64,000 bases of DNA, from the NCBI RefSeq assembly GCF_900312745.1, contig NZ_OMPD01000014.1, positions 2,418,001-2,482,000 of the forward strand, written 5' to 3'. This document shows positions 33,462-43,300 of the stretch, piece by piece. The stretch is from Aquimarina sp. AU58. Lineage in GTDB: Bacteria > Bacteroidota > Bacteroidia > Flavobacteriales > Flavobacteriaceae. How positions within the stretch are numbered: position 1 is the first letter of the stretch; every line of letters starts with the position of its first letter. A program made the translations under genes and the position numbers. The notes below the pieces were generated by a model. That model made no database searches. It was given only the letters and a program-made list of their open reading frames with translations, and was not told the origin of the DNA.

Positions 33462-35542
33462 TGAAAAGGTTTTTATACATAGTAGTCTTTTTTGGAATAA
33501 CCTGCTTGGGTTATAGCCAGGGAAATGAGGATACTTCTCAAAATGAAGTTCAAATTATTGCCAGATTTCAAAAGAATAAAGTTTTATTACGATGGGCTCC
33601 AACTACAGCTGGAGTATGGTTAAAAGGTAATACATACGGGTATCTTTTAGAGAGATTTACAGTCAAAAAACAAGGTAAACTTTTATCACCGCCATATGAA
33701 AGAGTTGTTTTGCAAGACTCTATTCGTCCCAAACCAATAGAAGAATGGGAAGATATAGTTCATAAAAATGACTATGCAGCTATCATTGCTCAGGCTATAT
33801 ATGGAGAAGGTTTTCAGGTAGAAGACATGCAAGAGGGAGGAGTAGCTCAGATCATTAATAAATCTGCAGAGATAGAACAGCGATATTCATTTTCATTATA
33901 TGCTGCAGATATGAATTTTGAAGGCGCTCGAATGGCAGCTTTAGGGTATGTTGATGAGACAATAACTGCAGGAGAAGAATATTTATATCGTATAAAAAGT
34001 AGAATTCCGAAAACAAAAAATAGTAAAGAGATATCAAGCTCGGTTATTGCTAATACAGTACACTCAGAACCTTTACCATCCCCAATAGATCTTATTGCTG
34101 TTCCTGATGATAAAAGTATTTTATTAACCTGGGAATATGAGATGTTTAAGAGTGTTTTTACTTCTTATTTTGTAGAGCGCTCAGAAAATGGTTCAGATTT
34201 TAATAGGCTTGGAGATATACCCTTGGTTAACCTTAACGATAAACCTGATCATCCTGCAAAACGAATGTTTTATGTGGATACCATATCACAAAATAATAAA
34301 AGATATCACTATCGGGTAATTGGGATTTCACCATTTGGAGAAGAAAGTCCGGCATCCAAAATTGTTTCGGCTAAAGGAGTTAAAAAATTAGCTGCAACTC
34401 CACATATTTTAAGACATGAGTTTGATGCAGAGGGAAATATAGTTTTAACATGGGATTTTTTAAAAGAAGCAGAACATGAGATTACAAGTTTTGAATTGAA
34501 TTGGGCAGCTCAGGAAGCTGGTCCGTATAAAGCGGTACTATCTAACATTAGTCCAAGTGCTCGTAAAACTACATTCAAACAACCAGAACCTTCAAATTAT
34601 TTTAAGATTACAGCTCATGGTCAGAATAACCAAAAAAGCACGTCATTAAGTGCATTTGTTCAGACTATAGATAGTATTCCTCCATCTGCACCTATTGGAT
34701 TGGTAGGTACAGTAGATAGTTTGGGAGTAGTGCAAATAAAGTGGCAGGCAAATACAGAAAAGGACATGTTGGGGTATCGTATATTTAGAGGAAACTTGAA
34801 AAATGAAGAAGTAACCCAAATAACAATTTCTCCTATAGAGAGCACATCGTTTCGGGATACAGTTCAGGTAAAGTCGTTAAATAAAAAAGTGTATTATCAG
34901 GTTGTTGCTGTAGATCAACGTTTTAATATGTCTGAGTATTCAGAAAAACTTACTCTGAAAAAACCAGATGTTGTCCCTCCATCTTCCCCGGTATTCGAAG
35001 AATATAAAATAATCGATAAAGGAGTATTTGTAAAATGGATCAATAGTTCTAGTGATGATGTTAGCCATCATCAATTGTATCGCCAAAATACAAAGGAAGC
35101 TGATAAAGGATGGCAGTTATTATTTGAAACAGATACCATAAACTCATATACCGATACCAAGTTAGAATCCAATCAAAAATACCGATATGCTATTTTCGCT
35201 CAAGATGATAGTGGGTTAGTATCGGCACCTTCTGTACCGATTACTGTTATTGTTAAGAATGTTGATTTAGATAAAGTTATTAAAGGATTTTCGGGAACAG
35301 TAGATAGGGTAAGTAAAAAAATTAATTTGTCATGGCGCGTAACTACCAAAGAAGTACAGGAAGTATTGATTTATAAATCAAAAGAGAATGAGACACCAGT
35401 ATTGTGGAAGCAACTTTTGTCATCAAAAACAAATTTGATAGACACTAATATTTCTCCTAACAATACATATGTATATCATATAAAACCTTTCCTAAAAGCA
35501 GGAGGCTATGCTTCTATGGAAACAATTAAAATAAAATATTAA
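33461..35542 (+). CDS. Gene B (copy 1): secreted multi-fibronectin-III protein
   Basis: The 693-aa protein has a signal peptide (MKRFLYIVVFFGITCLGYSQ). An N-terminal domain (about 25-200) contains 'VLLRWAPTTAGVWLKGNTYGYLLERFTV' and the conserved helix 'NDYAAIIAQAIYGEGF'. Four to five fibronectin type III-like domains follow, with telltale 'PTPIDLIAV...ILLTWEY', 'PPSAPIGLVGTV...IKWQANTEKDMLGYRIFRG' and 'PPSSPVFEEY...VKWINSSSDDVSHHQLYR' strands, and a last one near 610-693. FN3 arrays usually act as spacers or adhesion modules at the surface. No sorting tail is present, so it may stay periplasmic or be anchored by partners. The start is fixed by the TAATG overlap with gene A; gene C follows after 3 bases. 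Confidence 0.85.
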   Translation: MKRFLYIVVFFGITCLGYSQGNEDTSQNEVQIIARFQKNKVLLRWAPTTAGVWLKGNTYGYLLERFTVKKQGKLLSPPYERVVLQDSIRPKPIEEWEDIVHKNDYAAIIAQAIYGEGFQVEDMQEGGVAQIINKSAEIEQRYSFSLYAADMNFEGARMAALGYVDETITAGEEYLYRIKSRIPKTKNSKEISSSVIANTVHSEPLPSPIDLIAVPDDKSILLTWEYEMFKSVFTSYFVERSENGSDFNRLGDIPLVNLNDKPDHPAKRMFYVDTISQNNKRYHYRVIGISPFGEESPASKIVSAKGVKKLAATPHILRHEFDAEGNIVLTWDFLKEAEHEITSFELNWAAQEAGPYKAVLSNISPSARKTTFKQPEPSNYFKITAHGQNNQKSTSLSAFVQTIDSIPPSAPIGLVGTVDSLGVVQIKWQANTEKDMLGYRIFRGNLKNEEVTQITISPIESTSFRDTVQVKSLNKKVYYQVVAVDQRFNMSEYSEKLTLKKPDVVPPSSPVFEEYKIIDKGVFVKWINSSSDDVSHHQLYRQNTKEADKGWQLLFETDTINSYTDTKLESNQKYRYAIFAQDDSGLVSAPSVPITVIVKNVDLDKVIKGFSGTVDRVSKKINLSWRVTTKEVQEVLIYKSKENETPVLWKQLLSSKTNLIDTNISPNNTYVYHIKPFLKAGGYASMETIKIKY

Positions 35543-35545
35543 GAG

Positions 35546-38500
35546 ATGAAAAAGATAGCTTATTTATTTTTTATGACCTTTTTCTTATTATTAGGAACCT
35601 CGGGTATAGCTCAAAGTTATGAACTTACAATAGGTGGGTATGTAGGAGATGGTAGCCCCGGAACAAGTTGTGGTTCTGGTTCTAAAGGATTACAATATAT
35701 AGAAGCAACATACCAAAACGGGACGACAACAAGAATTTTTGAGCCGGGAGTGTATGAGAATAAACCTCTTGTAATGACTCCGGTTATATTTAATGAGAGT
35801 AATAAAATTGTACACCTACGTTTTCATACCAATAAAAGAAGAAGAAACTCGATAGGTAACTGTAAATCTAAACGAAGAAATGGAGATATAAATATTACAG
35901 GGTGTTATTATAGAGATTATAATTTTAGCGAGTTTTTACCCACCCCATCTGCTGTACCAGGAAATGCTATCATAAATGTAAGACCCATTATTACATTAAA
36001 TACTTCTGCAGTTTCTGATATTATTGGATATGAAGACTCGTTTGAAGTAACTGCAACTGCAGGATTTAATACCGGAGTTTATAAATGGCAATACCAATTA
36101 TCTCCTGGAGCTGTTAATCCTAATGGTTCATGGCAAAATATTCCATTACCCGCAACACCTAATGTATTTAGAGCAATACCACAGGATTTTTTACCAAAAT
36201 CAGCAATAGGGCAGAATATCTATTTTAGGATTTTACCTTGTGTAGATAAACCATCAGAGAATATTATTAGTTTTAGATTACGAAGATCTGCACCTCATAT
36301 TGTTTCTCCTCCTACAACTACAGATGTTAGTTGTTATGATAGTATCGATGGTGAAGTAAGAGTAACTTTTGACAGAGCATTAGAGCCTGGAGATAATTTT
36401 GGGATATCTGTAAGCGATATGTCAAGACCAATAGGAACAGATCCAGATGGTAATACAATTTATGCTGCCGTAGAATCATATTCTAATATTTCGTTTGATG
36501 GATCTAACAGCTATACTTTAACCGGGCTTCCACCCAGTACTGCCGGTTTTAAATTAGATATGATAGGAGGGTATAACGGATTTGTGTATTACACAGGAGA
36601 TGCAAGCCATACCGCTGTTGTAAATATAGGTAAACCTACCCCGGTTTCTTTTGAAGTTACAGAAATCGTAGATGTATGGTGTAATGATGGAGATACAGAC
36701 ATTAATAATAATACCGATGGAGAAATACATCTAAGTGCAGCAGGAGGTGGTACCGGTAATTATGAATTTGCTATAAAAGAAGCAGGAACGTCCTCTCTAA
36801 CGTGGCTACCTTTTGCAAATGCTAGTACTCATATCATTACAGGTTTAAATCCGGTTACTTATGAAGTGCAGGTGCGTAAAAGAGTTAGAGGAGGAAATGT
36901 ATATTGTGTTGCTCGAGAACAAATAAATGTAGCAGGAGAAATTAGACTGGGAGACGATATCATAGAATCCGAAATCATAGAAGAACCAGCTGAACCATTA
37001 CAGGTAGAATTGTTAGAATATAAAGAGCCAACTGCCTACGGCTTTTTAGATGGGTTTTTTAAAGTTCGAATTTTTGGAGGAACCGCCTTAAATGATGATA
37101 GTTATACTTTTGAATGGAAAAATGAATCTGGAAATATACTAACTACTACGATAACAAGTGTATTGCCAGGAAACCAGGGGTATCAGGTAATATTACATTC
37201 CATTGGTGAGGGAGTCTATAATTTAAGTGCAAGAGATGCCAACTATAATGATGCCACTTACAAAGATGGATGTTTCTTTACCAATATTGAATATAATCTG
37301 GAACAACCCGAACCACTCGAAGTAACCATAGAAATTTACAATCCTATTTCGTGTAATATTGATAACGAATATAGCGATGGTATTGATTTTGATATTCCTT
37401 TGGGAATTCCTGATCAATTTCAGGATGGAGCATTAGTGGTGCATGCAAAGGGAGGCGTGAAATTTGATAATACTATTGCCAATCCTGGGGAATGTAGGGC
37501 TAATTTTATGCCGTATTGTTATCGTTGGAAAAAGAATGTAGGAGGAGTTTGGCAAAATATTGCTGTGAATGATAGTATTATAGAGAATCAGAGTGTAGGT
37601 ATGTATGCACTAAATGTAGAAGATAAAAATGGTATTGTACTAGGAACTTATGAGGCATATACAGATGTAGATGGTACCAGACAATATAGATTAGTTCAGG
37701 CGATTGATAGTACAAAATATTTACCACAACCCGATAAACTTGGAATTTCTTTTACCAATACAGTTGTCACTTGTGCTAACGGAAATGATGCAGAAGCAAC
37801 GACTTTTGTTGTTGGAGGAACACCACCATATACATATGAGTGGAGTAATGGAGAAACTACTAAAACCATATCAAATCTTATAGCAGGAACATATTTGATT
37901 TTTGTTACAGACGCTAAAGGCTGTCAAATAGAAGGAAGTGTAAAAATCGATCAGCCTGGCGGACTTGAAATAAACCCTGTATCAGTAATATCTCCAACAT
38001 GTTTTGAAGGTAATGATGGGCAAATCGAGGTAGAGATTAAAGGAGGGAATCCACCATATAATTATACCTGGAGTACAGGTAGTACTTCTACACTTATTAA
38101 TGGATTATCCTCTGGAACATATAGAATAGAGGTAACAGATAATAAAGGATGTAAGGCATTTTATGAGGAAAAGCTAGTAGATCCCGATCCTATTATAGTG
38201 AATTTAGAAGAAAAACGTTCACTTTGTAAGGATCAATCGCTTATCCTGGATATTGCGATCGATGACTTGGGAGCAACCTATTCATGGTTTAGCGAAAATG
38301 GATTTACAAGTTCAGAAAGTACTGTAGAGCTTACCAAAGCAGGAAGATATGTTGCTACAATTACCAGTAGTTTGGGATGTGTAGGAATAGGAGCTATAGA
38401 AGTTGAGGTTTTTGATACCCCAATAGATTCTGATTTCTTAATTACAACACAAGCATATACCGATGAAGAAGTAATATTGGTTAATGTGAGTGAACCTATA

Positions 38501-38956
38501 GGCGAAACTGTAGAATGGACAATTCCTGAAGGAGTAGAAGTTGTTTTAGAAAGCAAAGAAAAATTAATACTCAAGTTTGAGAAAGAAGGTCCATATGATA
38601 TTAATTTAAGATCGTATCAAATGGATTGCTATCAGAATTTTACAAAAACTATTTTGGTTCAACCAGCTATAGAAGCTCCAGAACAATTTGCTTCTCAAGG
38701 AGAATTTATAGAAGAATTTATTGTGTACCCTAACCCTAACGGAGGCTCTTTTAAAACAAAGATCAGTTTGGCAGAAGAATCTAATATCACTTTAAAAATA
38801 GTAAACCTGATGTCGGGTGCTACAATGCACGAACGTGTAGAAAAAAATAATCTTGATTTCCTACTAGACTATTCTCTTACACTACCCACAGGAGTGTATT
38901 TGATGTTATTAGAAACTCCTAAGGGATCAGAAACCCGTAAACTAGTGTTTGAGTAA
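35546..38956 (+). CDS. Gene C (copy 1): SprB-repeat surface protein with T9SS type A sorting tail
   Basis: The 1,136-aa protein has a signal peptide (about 1-25, ending GIAQ) and an N-terminal beta domain. Ig/SprB-like units follow (about 250-650). Two clear SprB repeats lie at residues about 743-879 ('C-x-G-N-D-(A/G)', 'GG-x-P-P-Y-x-Y-x-W-S-x-G', 'L-x-x-G-T-Y-x-I-x-V-T-D-x-K-G-C'), then an Ig-like domain ('CKDQSLILDIAI...GRYVATITSSLGC'). The C-terminal ~80 residues match the T9SS type A sorting domain ('FIVYPNPNGGSFK', 'LPTGVYLMLLETPKGSETRKLVFE'). It should therefore cross the outer membrane by the type IX system and be surface-attached or released. The paralogue at 56315 carries five repeats. 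Confidence 0.88.
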   Translation: MKKIAYLFFMTFFLLLGTSGIAQSYELTIGGYVGDGSPGTSCGSGSKGLQYIEATYQNGTTTRIFEPGVYENKPLVMTPVIFNESNKIVHLRFHTNKRRRNSIGNCKSKRRNGDINITGCYYRDYNFSEFLPTPSAVPGNAIINVRPIITLNTSAVSDIIGYEDSFEVTATAGFNTGVYKWQYQLSPGAVNPNGSWQNIPLPATPNVFRAIPQDFLPKSAIGQNIYFRILPCVDKPSENIISFRLRRSAPHIVSPPTTTDVSCYDSIDGEVRVTFDRALEPGDNFGISVSDMSRPIGTDPDGNTIYAAVESYSNISFDGSNSYTLTGLPPSTAGFKLDMIGGYNGFVYYTGDASHTAVVNIGKPTPVSFEVTEIVDVWCNDGDTDINNNTDGEIHLSAAGGGTGNYEFAIKEAGTSSLTWLPFANASTHIITGLNPVTYEVQVRKRVRGGNVYCVAREQINVAGEIRLGDDIIESEIIEEPAEPLQVELLEYKEPTAYGFLDGFFKVRIFGGTALNDDSYTFEWKNESGNILTTTITSVLPGNQGYQVILHSIGEGVYNLSARDANYNDATYKDGCFFTNIEYNLEQPEPLEVTIEIYNPISCNIDNEYSDGIDFDIPLGIPDQFQDGALVVHAKGGVKFDNTIANPGECRANFMPYCYRWKKNVGGVWQNIAVNDSIIENQSVGMYALNVEDKNGIVLGTYEAYTDVDGTRQYRLVQAIDSTKYLPQPDKLGISFTNTVVTCANGNDAEATTFVVGGTPPYTYEWSNGETTKTISNLIAGTYLIFVTDAKGCQIEGSVKIDQPGGLEINPVSVISPTCFEGNDGQIEVEIKGGNPPYNYTWSTGSTSTLINGLSSGTYRIEVTDNKGCKAFYEEKLVDPDPIIVNLEEKRSLCKDQSLILDIAIDDLGATYSWFSENGFTSSESTVELTKAGRYVATITSSLGCVGIGAIEVEVFDTPIDSDFLITTQAYTDEEVILVNVSEPIGETVEWTIPEGVEVVLESKEKLILKFEKEGPYDINLRSYQMDCYQNFTKTILVQPAIEAPEQFASQGEFIEEFIVYPNPNGGSFKTKISLAEESNITLKIVNLMSGATMHERVEKNNLDFLLDYSLTLPTGVYLMLLETPKGSETRKLVFE

Positions 38957-38998
38957 GTCTTTTTTAGTATAAAGAGTCTTTTGATATGTTTTTATAAT

Positions 38999-40342
38999 AT
39001 GAATAGAATAATATACATACTATCTATACTTTGCCTTTTTGGTTGCGCCAAAGAAGAGGCAATACCTGTCATTGCTGATTTCGAATTTGAAGTTTTTAAT
39101 GATGATTTTTCAATTCCAGTTCAGGTTGTTTTTTTTAATAGAACAAAAGGCGGGGAAGATTATGAGTGGACTTTTGAAGGAGGAGTACCTTCCAGGTCGG
39201 TAAATCGAAATCCGGGAGTTATACAGTATGATGCGAAAGGAGTGTATACTATTGAGCTTACCGCAACGAATCAGGATGGATCCCAAGGCACAAAGACTTT
39301 AGAAATACAAATTGATGATCCGGTGGTTGTTGATTTTGAAATCACAAATCTGATAGATAATTTCTCTCCGGCTAGTTATACAATACAAAATAACTCTTCT
39401 GGAGCAGATAGTTTTTCCTGGGCTTTTGAAGGAGGAACTCCGGCAAGCTCTACCAACCGTGATCCGGGAGAAATAGTATTCACAGAGCCCGGAGATCATG
39501 TGATTAAATTAGAAATTGGTAACGGGCGAGAAACATATGATTTACAAAAAACGATTACCGTTGCTCCGTTTTTGGTATCAGATTTCGAGTATCAGATAGC
39601 TTTTGATGACGATGATTATCAAATACCGGCTCGTGTACAATTTCAGAATAATTCAATTAGCGCTACCTCATATCAATGGACTTTTGAAGGAACTGTTTCT
39701 TCTTCTTCCGCAGAAGAAAACCCAGAGATAACATTTACTCAAGAAGGGATTCAAACTATTAGTTTAACAGCCTTTAACGGAAAAGAAACAAAGACTATCA
39801 CCAAACAGATTGAATTTTTTAAAAACACAAATCTTAGAGAATTAAGTGATATTAGGTTTGGGATTAATACAGCACATACGGCGAATACAAGAGGGAGTTT
39901 TTATACCATAGCAAAGCGTACACTATTTACTGCTAATGAGATAACACCAGGTGTTGAACAAGATATTGATTTGGTTTTCTTTGGTTTAAGCAACACTTTT
40001 AATCGTAATCGATTTGTAAGCCCTGATCAATTATCAGGAACTACTTTTGATGAATTACAAGGCCCTAAAAACACCATTTTTATTAATTCTCAAGAACTGT
40101 GCAATTGTTCTGCTTCATTAACACCATCACAGTTTGATGCTATGCAGGATGATACATTGTTAAAAAACCTGGTGATAACTGAAACTCCGGGAGGGTTACA
40201 AGATTTTGATAATACAACTGTACCAAGAATTGTTCTTTTTCAAACTGAGGAAGGAAAGAAAGGAGCTATTAAGATTAAGAGCTTTGTAGAGGATGGACAG
40301 AATTCTTACATACTGGTGGATATTAAGGTTCAAAAAGAGTAA
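38999..40342 (+). CDS. Gene D (copy 1): triple-PKD lipoprotein
   Basis: With start at 38999 the protein has 447 aa and a proper lipobox (MNRIIYILSILCLFGC, Cys16); the frame also allows an ATG six codons upstream. Three PKD-like domains follow, each with 'D-F-E', 'Y/F-x-W-x-F-E-G-G-x-P-x-S-S-x-x-x-x-P' and 'I-x-L-x-(A)-x-N-G/D' (about 25-110, 110-190, 190-275). A specific C-terminal domain (about 275-447) has 'FGINTAHTANTRGSFYTIAKRT' and a Cys-x-Cys (CNC) shared with the copy-2 paralogue. As a lipoprotein it would be anchored to a membrane, probably the outer one, and could tether the secreted partners. It lies 5 bases before gene E. Confidence 0.82.
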   Translation: MNRIIYILSILCLFGCAKEEAIPVIADFEFEVFNDDFSIPVQVVFFNRTKGGEDYEWTFEGGVPSRSVNRNPGVIQYDAKGVYTIELTATNQDGSQGTKTLEIQIDDPVVVDFEITNLIDNFSPASYTIQNNSSGADSFSWAFEGGTPASSTNRDPGEIVFTEPGDHVIKLEIGNGRETYDLQKTITVAPFLVSDFEYQIAFDDDDYQIPARVQFQNNSISATSYQWTFEGTVSSSSAEENPEITFTQEGIQTISLTAFNGKETKTITKQIEFFKNTNLRELSDIRFGINTAHTANTRGSFYTIAKRTLFTANEITPGVEQDIDLVFFGLSNTFNRNRFVSPDQLSGTTFDELQGPKNTIFINSQELCNCSASLTPSQFDAMQDDTLLKNLVITETPGGLQDFDNTTVPRIVLFQTEEGKKGAIKIKSFVEDGQNSYILVDIKVQKE

Positions 40343-40347
40343 TTAAA

Positions 40348-43300
40348 ATGAGTATAAGTATAATAAATAGGATAAAGGATTCAGCTATGCTTAAAACACG
40401 TACATATTATATTTTACTAGTAATGTTTCTGTTTTCTTGTGCATTACAAGCACAGGTTTTTCCGGTAAATGTTACTCCTCAAATAATACCCCCATATAGT
40501 TTAAAACTATCAGAGTATAATACAGCTTCATCAGATAAATTAATACTTAATTTACTACTAACCGATATTACAGAATCGAATAGACAAGTACGTTTAAAAT
40601 TCTTTGTAGAAAATAATGCAGGTTTGTCTATCCAAAGTAATGATGTAGTGATTGGAGCAAATCCGATTTTCCTGGACGGTGGAGTACCATTGCGATTAAC
40701 CAATATAGATCTACAGCCTTATTTTGCACTTCAGAATTTAAGAGGAATTAACCCCCAACAATATAGTGTGCCTTTACCAGAAGGCTTGTATCGCTTTTGT
40801 TTTGAAGTATATGATGCACAATCTGGGCAGCAGATTTCTCGTAAAAGTTGTGCTACGGTTTATTTAGTTCTTAATGATCCTCCATTTTTAAATCTACCCA
40901 ATAGAGGAGAACAGGTATTAATGAGAGAACCTCAAAATATTATTTTTCAGTGGACTCCGCGCCACCTTAATGCAACAAATGTAGAATATGAGTTTACATT
41001 AGCAGAGATATGGGATAATCAAATGGATCCACAAGCTGCATTTTTAGCTAGTCGTCCATTGTATCAAACCAATACTCTTGCTACTACTTTGTTATATGGT
41101 CCTGCAGAAACTTCGTTATTACCAGATAAGACCTATGGGTGGAGAGTACGTGCCATGGTAAGCGATGGGATTAGTGAAACATCGGTGTTTAAAAATGATG
41201 GGTATAGTGAAATTTATTACTTTACCTATACCGGTAAATGTGCAGAGCCAGAATATATATTAGCCGAAGCAAAAAATACAACTAGCGAAAAAATCTTTTG
41301 GCAGGGAGTAGATCATCTGCGATATAACGTACAATACCGTAAGAAGGATGCAGAAAACGCAATTTGGTTTGAAGGTGGTACTCTTAATGAATATACAACT
41401 ATTTATAATCTGGAACCAGGAACAACCTATGAGTTTAGAGTTGGAGGACAATGCCTGGAAAAAGGCCCATATACCTATTCTCAAATCTATGAGTTTACTA
41501 CCATACTAGCAGATGATAAAGAATCAACTTATAACTGTGGCATTACACCCGAGATTGTTATTACCAATCAGGATCCTTTAGAAAGATTAGTTACAAACGA
41601 AGTATTTACGGCAGGAGATTTTCCGGTAACGGTAAAAGAGGTCAAAGGGACTAATGGTTCTTTTTCAGGATGGGGATATATTGTTGTTCCGTATTTACAG
41701 GATACCAAGCTAAAAGTAAGTTTTGATAATATTAGTATTAATACAGATTATCAACTTTTAGAGGGAATTGTAGTTACAGATTATGATGAAAATTGGGAAG
41801 GAATAGAATCTGTTAATGATGTGACAGAGGTTTTTGAAGGAGATAATGATCTAGAAGCGGTACAGCTCGATTATGATATAACGATTAATGACATTAGAGT
41901 AAATGATGATGGTACCATAACTATTACAGATCCCGTTACAGGAGCTATATCCAAGTACCCTGGCGGAGATGATGTAGTTATCATTGATCGTAATGGCGAT
42001 GTATACCATGTTGATGAAGATGGCAATATTAGACAAGGAGAACCCTTGGCAGATGGAGGTGGTGTCGATTCGGAAAATACACCTGGAGTTGATGAGAACG
42101 GAAATGTATCTCAACTTTCTGCAGAAGGAATAAAAGTAGAGTTTATAGCTGATAATACGTATAACTATGGTTTTGATGCAATACCAGACGGACAGGAAAA
42201 ACAATTAGAGAGTTATTACAAGCAAATAAAAGATGCAAAAGGGAAACCATATACTATTATCAATAAAGCAGTAGGAAATGGAGCTTCAGATAAAATAAAA
42301 GGAAAAGTAACGATTACCGATAGTAACGTATCTATTAATGATCTCGTTATTAAAACAGCTAATGGTGAAAATGTTAAGTACGAAGTATCCGGAAGTAATG
42401 AGATTACGTTAAAACTTAATGGATATTATGCATTTGAGCATGAAAATATCTATGCTACTATACAACCAAAGGATAATAGTAAAAAACAAACTATAGCAGG
42501 AGTATTTTCACTATGGCACTTATCCAAAAAGGATGTTAATGTAACCATTATACCGGTTGGTGGAGTATCATTACCAAGTGCATCAGAACTTACATCAAAA
42601 ATCAATGCTATCTATGGTAAGGCATCGGTTAATATTAAGCTTACTATTGCTGATGATTTTAAAGTAGATAAATCTCTTTACGGGGGCGATACCGTACAGA
42701 TGGGAGATAGTGGTTTCTTTACAAATTATACAGAAGATCAAAGCTCTATTATCAATGCTTATAAAGCAAAAGAAACTACATCTATTACATCATACTATCT
42801 TTTTGTTTTTGGAAATACTATACAACCTAGCCGAAGTGATGTTGCTGGTTTTATGCCGATTAAACGACAATTTGGATTTATATTTAATGGTAACCTTTCT
42901 AAAGAGGAAGAAGGTAAAGATAATTTGACAGCGACCATTTCTCACGAACTTGGTCACGGTGTTTTTGGATTAGAACATCCATTTACACAGTTGAAAACAT
43001 CAAAAGGAGCCACAAATTGGCTTATGGATTATGGTAATGGAGTAGAATTATCACATTTAGATTGGGCGCAAATTCATAACCCTGATTTTAAATTATATCC
43101 ATTTCAGGATGATGAAGAGGGAGAGTTGTTTTTTTCTGACGATGAATTTGTAAATAAAGTATTCCAAATTATACGATATGCGTATATGAATTCAGAAGGA
43201 GATTACCTAAGTATAGATACCTCTGTTTTTGGAAAAACCGGAACCTTTAAAGGAACTTGGAAAGGTCATGATCTAAATGTATCAATAAATAAGGGACAAT

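Noticed and set aside
42943..42978. Reading the zincin motif as a classical metzincin
   Set aside because: The spacing is HExxHxxxGxxH, one residue longer than HExxHxxGxxH, so only a general zincin-like call is justified.
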